DNA of 26,189 nucleotides from JABDBK01 sp964453575 (GTDB lineage Bacteria; Pseudomonadota; Gammaproteobacteria; DSM-16500), in assembly GCA_964453575.1 (NCBI GenBank), contig CAYVRW010000026.1, forward strand, positions 1-26,189, written 5' to 3'. The notes below the pieces were generated by a model. It saw only the letters and a program-made list of their open reading frames with translations, did no database searches and had not been told where the DNA came from. Shown here one piece after another: positions 22,723 to 26,189 of the stretch. The position numbers and the translations under genes were made by a program. The first letter of the stretch is position 1. Every line of letters begins with the position of its first letter.

Positions 22723-24096
22723 ATGAAAAAAATTACATCAATTAATCCAGCAAATGGCAAAATACTCGGTGAAACAATCGCAACAACTTCTGAAGAAATT
22801 ACAGAGAAGGTCAAATTGGCACGTGCTGCTGCACCCGCATGGAAAGCATTAGGTGTAAAAAATCGCGTGGAAATTTTGCGGCCTTTATTTGAATCTTTTC
22901 AAAAAATACAAAATGAAATTGCCCTACTTACCACCCAGGAAATTGGCAAGCCTCTCGCTGAGAGTATCGGTGATTTTGAGGGTGATTTTATCTATCTAAA
23001 TGACTTCATTACTAATGGCGAAAAATATATTGAAGATGAAATTGTATTTAAGAACCATGATGCTGTTCATCGAATTATTTATGAGCCTACCGGCGTAGTT
23101 GCTTGCATTGCACCATGGAATTATCCGTTTGGAAATTTTATCTGGAGCGTCATCCCCAACCTTATTGTCGGCAATACTGTTGTATTTAAACACTCAGAAG
23201 AATGTCCACTGACCGCCAAATTACTTGAGCAAACTGTGTTGGCATTAAAAAAATTGCCTGAAGGCGTTTTTTCAGCCATTTATGGAGATGCCGAAGAAGG
23301 CAACTTATTAGCAACACAGGAAATAGATATGTTGTGGTTTACAGGAAGCTCTGCCGTGGGACGCGAATTGGCCGCCATCGCTGGCAAAAAACAAATAAAA
23401 GCCGTGCTTGAAATGGGCGGCTCAAATCCTGCTATCGTTTTAAAAGATGCCTTGTTAGATAATATTATAGAAAAAATTTATAGAGGAAGATTTACAAACT
23501 GTGGTCAAGTCTGTGACGCGATTAAACGTTTATTGGTTGATCGCTCTTTATTTGAGAATCTTGTCGCAGCACTTGCGCAACAAATCGAAAAAATAAAAAT
23601 AGGTGATCCTCTGCAACACGACACTGAATTAGGGCCATTGGTATCCATGCGTCAAATGAAAATACTTGAGGAACAAGTAAACGATGCTCTTAGCAAGGGA
23701 GCCACGCTCATAACGGGAGGGAAACATATACATCAATTGACAGGAGCTTATTACTCACCCACTCTTTTAACCAACATCAAAAAAAATATGCGTATTTGGC
23801 AGGAAGAAGTTTTTGGGCCTGTTTTACCCATTATCTCATTTGAGGATGATGAGGAAGCCATTCAATTAGCAAATGATACCCCATATGGACTCGGTGCTGT
23901 GGTTTTTTCCCAAAATATAGATAAGGCACGTTATATTGCCAGCAAAATCGATGCGGGTTGTATTGACATCAATAATGGCAGTCATTGGCAGCCATGCACA
24001 CCTTTTGGTGGTTATAAAGCTTCTGGAATGGGACGTGAACACGGGCGCCATGGGTTTCATGAATTATGTCAAATCAAAGTCATTGCGGAGGGCTAG
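22723..24096 (+). CDS. NAD(P)-dependent aldehyde dehydrogenase, succinate-semialdehyde type
   Basis: ALDH superfamily enzyme (457 aa) oxidising an aldehyde to the acid; the N-terminus (ITSINPANGKILGE) and overall layout are closest to the shorter succinate-semialdehyde dehydrogenases (Sad/GabD-like). Catalytic residues are present: N133 in PWNYPFGN, general base E230 in LEMGGSNPAIV, nucleophile C264 in NCGQVCDA. The cofactor motif FTGSSAVGRE and the C-terminal EEVFGPVLPII and PFGGYKASGMGRE are intact. The usual KPSE motif reads KHSE, keeping the Lys but replacing the Pro. GAGA precedes the ATG. It lies 13 bases behind the kinase gene. Exact substrate is not fixed by sequence. Confidence 0.93.
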   Translation: MKKITSINPANGKILGETIATTSEEITEKVKLARAAAPAWKALGVKNRVEILRPLFESFQKIQNEIALLTTQEIGKPLAESIGDFEGDFIYLNDFITNGEKYIEDEIVFKNHDAVHRIIYEPTGVVACIAPWNYPFGNFIWSVIPNLIVGNTVVFKHSEECPLTAKLLEQTVLALKKLPEGVFSAIYGDAEEGNLLATQEIDMLWFTGSSAVGRELAAIAGKKQIKAVLEMGGSNPAIVLKDALLDNIIEKIYRGRFTNCGQVCDAIKRLLVDRSLFENLVAALAQQIEKIKIGDPLQHDTELGPLVSMRQMKILEEQVNDALSKGATLITGGKHIHQLTGAYYSPTLLTNIKKNMRIWQEEVFGPVLPIISFEDDEEAIQLANDTPYGLGAVVFSQNIDKARYIASKIDAGCIDINNGSHWQPCTPFGGYKASGMGREHGRHGFHELCQIKVIAEG

Positions 24097-24156
24097 CTCG
24101 ACAATCTAACGGTCTGCCGTCATTGCGCGCATTTGACCCCCATTACCTCGATAAAC

Positions 24157-24205
24157 ATTCCATTTCATGATTAGTTAAAATATTTTGAGATGGAATGGTT
24201 CTTTT
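24157..24205 (+). terminator. Possible terminator after the aldehyde dehydrogenase gene
   Basis: ATTCCATTTCA (24157-24167) pairs with TGAGATGGAAT (24186-24196) over 11 bp with one G-U pair, around an 18-base AT-rich loop, followed by GGTTCTTTT. The T tract is short and the loop long, so it is moderate evidence. Confidence 0.45.
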
Positions 24206-24283
24206 ATCCCTAGTTAAGTCAATAACGTCATTCTCGGTTTTAAGATTAAGAATTAGTTAGCAATAAAATTAGGTGTTTTAAAT

Positions 24284-25033
24284 ATGAATCGATTAAAAAA
24301 TAAAAAAGTCATTGTAGTCGGTGGAACATCAGGGATCGGTAAAGCCATTGTTGAGAAATTTGCTCACGAAGGCGCGGTGGTTGCATTCTGTGGTCGATCT
24401 TATGAAAAAGGCAATATCATTATGAATGATGTGGCTAATTCAAAATTTTTGCAATGCGATATTACTCAAAAAGAATCCGTTGGGAATTTTTTTCAAGAAG
24501 CCATTCATTTTTTGGGTGATTTAGATATTGCTGTGAATAATGCAGGTATTAGCGGTGATATTTGTTCTTTTCATGAAACGACAGATGACATGCTAAAACA
24601 AGTCATGGATACTAATATCATCGGAATTTGGCGTTGCATGCAACATGAAGTCAACTATCTACTTAATAATGCTAAAAATGGATCTATTATTAATGTTTCT
24701 TCAACTTCTGGACTGATTGGCAATGCTCTTGGCCTGACCCCTTATTCAATCAGTAAACACGCTTTAATAGGTCTCACAAAATCGACCGCTTTAGAATATG
24801 CAAAAAATAACATACGTATTAATGCCTTATGTCCAGGTTTCGTAGACACTCCGATGACAGAACAAGCCGAATCTGTTTCAAAAACATTAAAACGTAAAAT
24901 TCCACTTATGCACCCATTAGGACGTATCGCCAAACCTGAAGAAATTGCCAATGCAGCATTGTTTTTAAGTTCCGATGAGTCAACTTTTACCACGGGAAGT
25001 TGTATGGTTGTTGATGGGGGGCTGACTGTGTGA
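24284..25033 (+). CDS. Short-chain dehydrogenase/reductase (SDR), 249 aa
   Basis: Classical SDR with the usual length. The cofactor loop is GGTSGIGKA (about 12-20), followed by the NNAG motif (AVNNAGISG), catalytic Ser (S140 in VSSTSG), YxxxK (Y154 and K158 in PYSISK), PGFVDTPM, and the C-terminal TGSCMVVDGGLTV. An Arg in FCGRS at the end of the second strand favours NADP(H). FabG-like and alcohol or polyol dehydrogenases share this profile, so substrate cannot be named. A moderate AGG precedes the ATG. It lies 187 bases behind the aldehyde dehydrogenase with a possible terminator between, and may have its own promoter. Confidence 0.93.
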   Translation: MNRLKNKKVIVVGGTSGIGKAIVEKFAHEGAVVAFCGRSYEKGNIIMNDVANSKFLQCDITQKESVGNFFQEAIHFLGDLDIAVNNAGISGDICSFHETTDDMLKQVMDTNIIGIWRCMQHEVNYLLNNAKNGSIINVSSTSGLIGNALGLTPYSISKHALIGLTKSTALEYAKNNIRINALCPGFVDTPMTEQAESVSKTLKRKIPLMHPLGRIAKPEEIANAALFLSSDESTFTTGSCMVVDGGLTV

Positions 25034-25084
25034 ACGTTTGCCCGAAAGACCCGGAAATGTATTCTAATCTATTTGGATTGATAG

Positions 25085-25158
25085 TGGCTATGGGTGGGCT
25101 CGAACCACCGACCTCAGCATTATGAGTGCCGCGCTCTAACCAGCTGAGCTACATAGCC
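25085..25158 (-). tRNA. tRNA-Met (CAU), elongator
   Basis: On the minus strand the gene folds as a full cloverleaf: acceptor GGCTATG/CATAGCC, D arm AGCTCAGCTGGTTAGAGC, anticodon stem CGGCA/TGCTG with loop CTCATAA (anticodon CAT), T arm GGTGG-TTCGAGC-CCACC, discriminator A. It closely matches the elongator tRNA-Met of E. coli (GGCTACGTAGCTCAG...). CCA is not encoded; the genome reads CTA there. A tRNA-Ile2 with lysidine also has CAT, but the match to elongator Met is better. Confidence 0.95.
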
Positions 25159-25294
25159 AAAGATGGGCTTTATTGAGGACGCCTATTCTCGAAGCTTTGG
25201 GGCTTCTTTGTCAAGATGAAAATGATAATTCTTTATATATATCAATAGGTCGCTAGATTGATCATAAAATATTCAATTTTAATAATGATACCAT

Positions 25295-25323
25295 TTGCAT
25301 ATCGTGCCCATCTTGCGTAGAAT
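25295..25323 (+). promoter_or_regulatory. Promoter of the rpsF operon
   Basis: TTGCAT (25295-25300) and TAGAAT (25318-25323) match the sigma-70 boxes at four or five of six positions and are exactly 17 bases apart. They lie about 90 bases before rpsF, leaving room for the structured leader. Confidence 0.7.
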
Positions 25324-25336
25324 CAGCAGCTTTTCC

Positions 25337-25412
25337 GAAGATTGTTTATTGAATGATCTTCTCCTTGCCTTAGTGGGGTATTCCTGCAAGGCTTATAACC
25401 GAAAGGAGCTAT
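25337..25412 (+). promoter_or_regulatory. Probable S6:S18 ribosomal-protein leader
   Basis: The rpsF 5' leader can form GAAGAT/ATCTTC (25337-25342, 25356-25361), CCTTGC/GCAAGG (25363-25368, 25386-25391), and, as an alternative, CTCCTT (25361-25366) with the Shine-Dalgarno AAGGAG (25403-25408). A CCG (25399-25401) sits just before that ribosome binding site. The known S6:S18 leader uses a bulged CCG beside a stem to let the S6-S18 complex repress translation. The match is by eye. Confidence 0.6.
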
Positions 25413-25415
25413 AAA

Positions 25416-25862
25416 ATGAAGCATTATGAAATTGTGTTTTTAGTCCATCCGGACCAAAGCGAACAAGTTCCCGCTATGATTGAGCGTTATACCAATATGG
25501 TTACGCAAAAAAAGGGTAAACTCCATCGTTTGGAAGACTGGGGCAGACGCCAACTTGCGTATCCTATCGATAAACTTCTCAAAGCCCACTATGTTTTGAT
25601 GAATATCGAATGCGATCAAGATACTATCAATGAGCTTAGAGAGGCATTTCGTTATAATGATGCCGTGATTCGTAACCTCGTCTTAACCACTAAGAAAGCA
25701 GTGACGGAACCATCACCTTTATTGAAAGAGAAAGATAGCCGTTCCGAAGGTGGGTCAAGTGATGGTGAAGGTCATAAATCAAGAGGCAAAAGACCTATAA
25801 ACATGGAAGATACCAAAGCTAACCTTATCTTAGAAACCGAAGTGGATTCTGAAACCAAATAA
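25416..25862 (+). CDS. rpsF: 30S ribosomal protein S6
   Basis: S6 of 148 aa with the conserved start MKHYEIVFLVHPDQSEQV, the central LHRLEDWGRRQLAYPIDK and the HYVLMNIE strand, then FRYNDAVIRNLVL. The last ~50 residues form a charged tail (Glu/Lys/Ser/Asp-rich) longer than the core fold of about 95-100 residues. S6 pairs with S18 on the platform of the small subunit. AAGGAG lies seven bases before the ATG. rpsR follows after 25 bases in the same operon. Confidence 0.98.
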   Translation: MKHYEIVFLVHPDQSEQVPAMIERYTNMVTQKKGKLHRLEDWGRRQLAYPIDKLLKAHYVLMNIECDQDTINELREAFRYNDAVIRNLVLTTKKAVTEPSPLLKEKDSRSEGGSSDGEGHKSRGKRPINMEDTKANLILETEVDSETK

Positions 25863-25887
25863 TCTATTTATTGCGGGAGTTTTTATT

Positions 25888-26103
25888 ATGTTTCGTCGTA
25901 AAAAATTTTGTTATTTCACAAGTAATAAACTAAATGACGTGGATTACAAAGACGTTCATTTATTGAAAAAATTCATTACCGAAAACGGTAAGATTGTACC
26001 TAGCCGTATTACTGGCACTAAAGCACGTTTTCAACGTCTTTTAGCAGTTGCTATTAAACGTGCACGGTTCTTGGCATTACTTCCTTACACTGATAAGCAT
26101 TAA
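25888..26103 (+). CDS. rpsR: 30S ribosomal protein S18
   Basis: S18 of 71 aa, near the usual 75. The KFCYFT start region, YKDVHLLKKFITENGKIVPSR, TGTKARFQR and the basic AIKRARFLALLPYTDKH end are all conserved. GGGAG lies about nine bases before the ATG. It is the second gene of the rpsF operon and the partner of S6 in the ribosome and in leader repression. Confidence 0.98.
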   Translation: MFRRKKFCYFTSNKLNDVDYKDVHLLKKFITENGKIVPSRITGTKARFQRLLAVAIKRARFLALLPYTDKH

Positions 26104-26116
26104 TAAAACAAATGAA

Positions 26117-26189
26117 ATGAGTATGCTGCGACGTTTCACGGATTTTATTTTGCAAAGCCGCCTTCAAGCTATGGGGGTGGCTTTCGTTT
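26117..26189 (+). CDS. Start of a third operon gene (partial), possibly DUF2232-type membrane protein
   Basis: An open frame starts at ATG 26117 and runs off the window: MSMLRRFTDFILQSRLQAMG then VAFV. No strong ribosome binding site is visible; an ATG at 26123 is an alternative start. It follows rpsR by 13 bases. In several gammaproteobacteria a predicted membrane protein (DUF2232) lies between rpsR and rplI, and the basic, then hydrophobic start would fit. With about 24 codons the call is tentative. Confidence 0.5.
   Translation, partial: MSMLRRFTDFILQSRLQAMGVAFV

Overview
The window looks like a chromosomal stretch of an AT-rich gammaproteobacterium, most plausibly a host-associated member of the Legionellales (Legionella, Coxiella, Berkiella or Aquicella type). 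The housekeeping genes are gammaproteobacterial in type: typA, xthA, rpmE, a short malic enzyme, def, elongator tRNA-Met and rpsF-rpsR. Between them lie many eukaryote-like or secreted-looking proteins: ankyrin repeats, leucine-rich repeats, an F-box-like domain, a YopT-like cysteine protease and a penicillin-binding-type serine hydrolase. Genus and species cannot be fixed from the sequence alone, and no secretion-system gene is present.

Layout. 1-205: the last bases of a 5S rRNA gene, a strong terminator and a roughly 106-bp palindromic element. 209-2097: four unrecognised small genes, one of them exported. 2243-5461: typA (minus strand) diverges from a DUF4143-type AAA ATPase; the shared 117-bp promoter region holds two identical palindromic operator-like sites. 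5607-8324: an ankyrin gene and an exported LRR gene in one unit, then an unknown helical protein. 8357-12201: xthA, a REP-like double hairpin, rpmE with its terminator, then a tightly coupled malic enzyme and MFS transporter pair. 12251-16198 (minus): three overlapping genes, an unknown 647-residue protein, an exported serine hydrolase and a small F-box-like protein. 16339-17953: an exported Tyr/Trp/Gly/His-rich repeat protein converging on peptide deformylase. 18162-20473: two small membrane proteins, which share an upstream 15-bp element and similar 3' trailer sequence, flank a divergently oriented YopT-like (C58) protease gene. 20865-25033: an orphan membrane histidine kinase, a succinate-semialdehyde-type aldehyde dehydrogenase and an SDR oxidoreductase. 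25085-26189: tRNA-Met (minus), then the rpsF-rpsR operon with a good promoter, an apparent S6:S18-type structured leader, and the start of a further gene.

Most interesting candidates: (i) the C58-like cysteine protease with C48/H200/D215 in recognisable motif context and an exact 39-bp internal tandem duplication; (ii) the overlapping unknown/serine-hydrolase/F-box gene set; (iii) the duplicated TTAACCCGGTTAA sites controlling the typA/ATPase divergence; (iv) a gene-free stretch at 19594-19960 with two strong hairpins that may encode a small RNA; (v) the paired regulatory and trailer repeats around the two small membrane proteins. Functional statements on these are inferences from motifs and arrangement.
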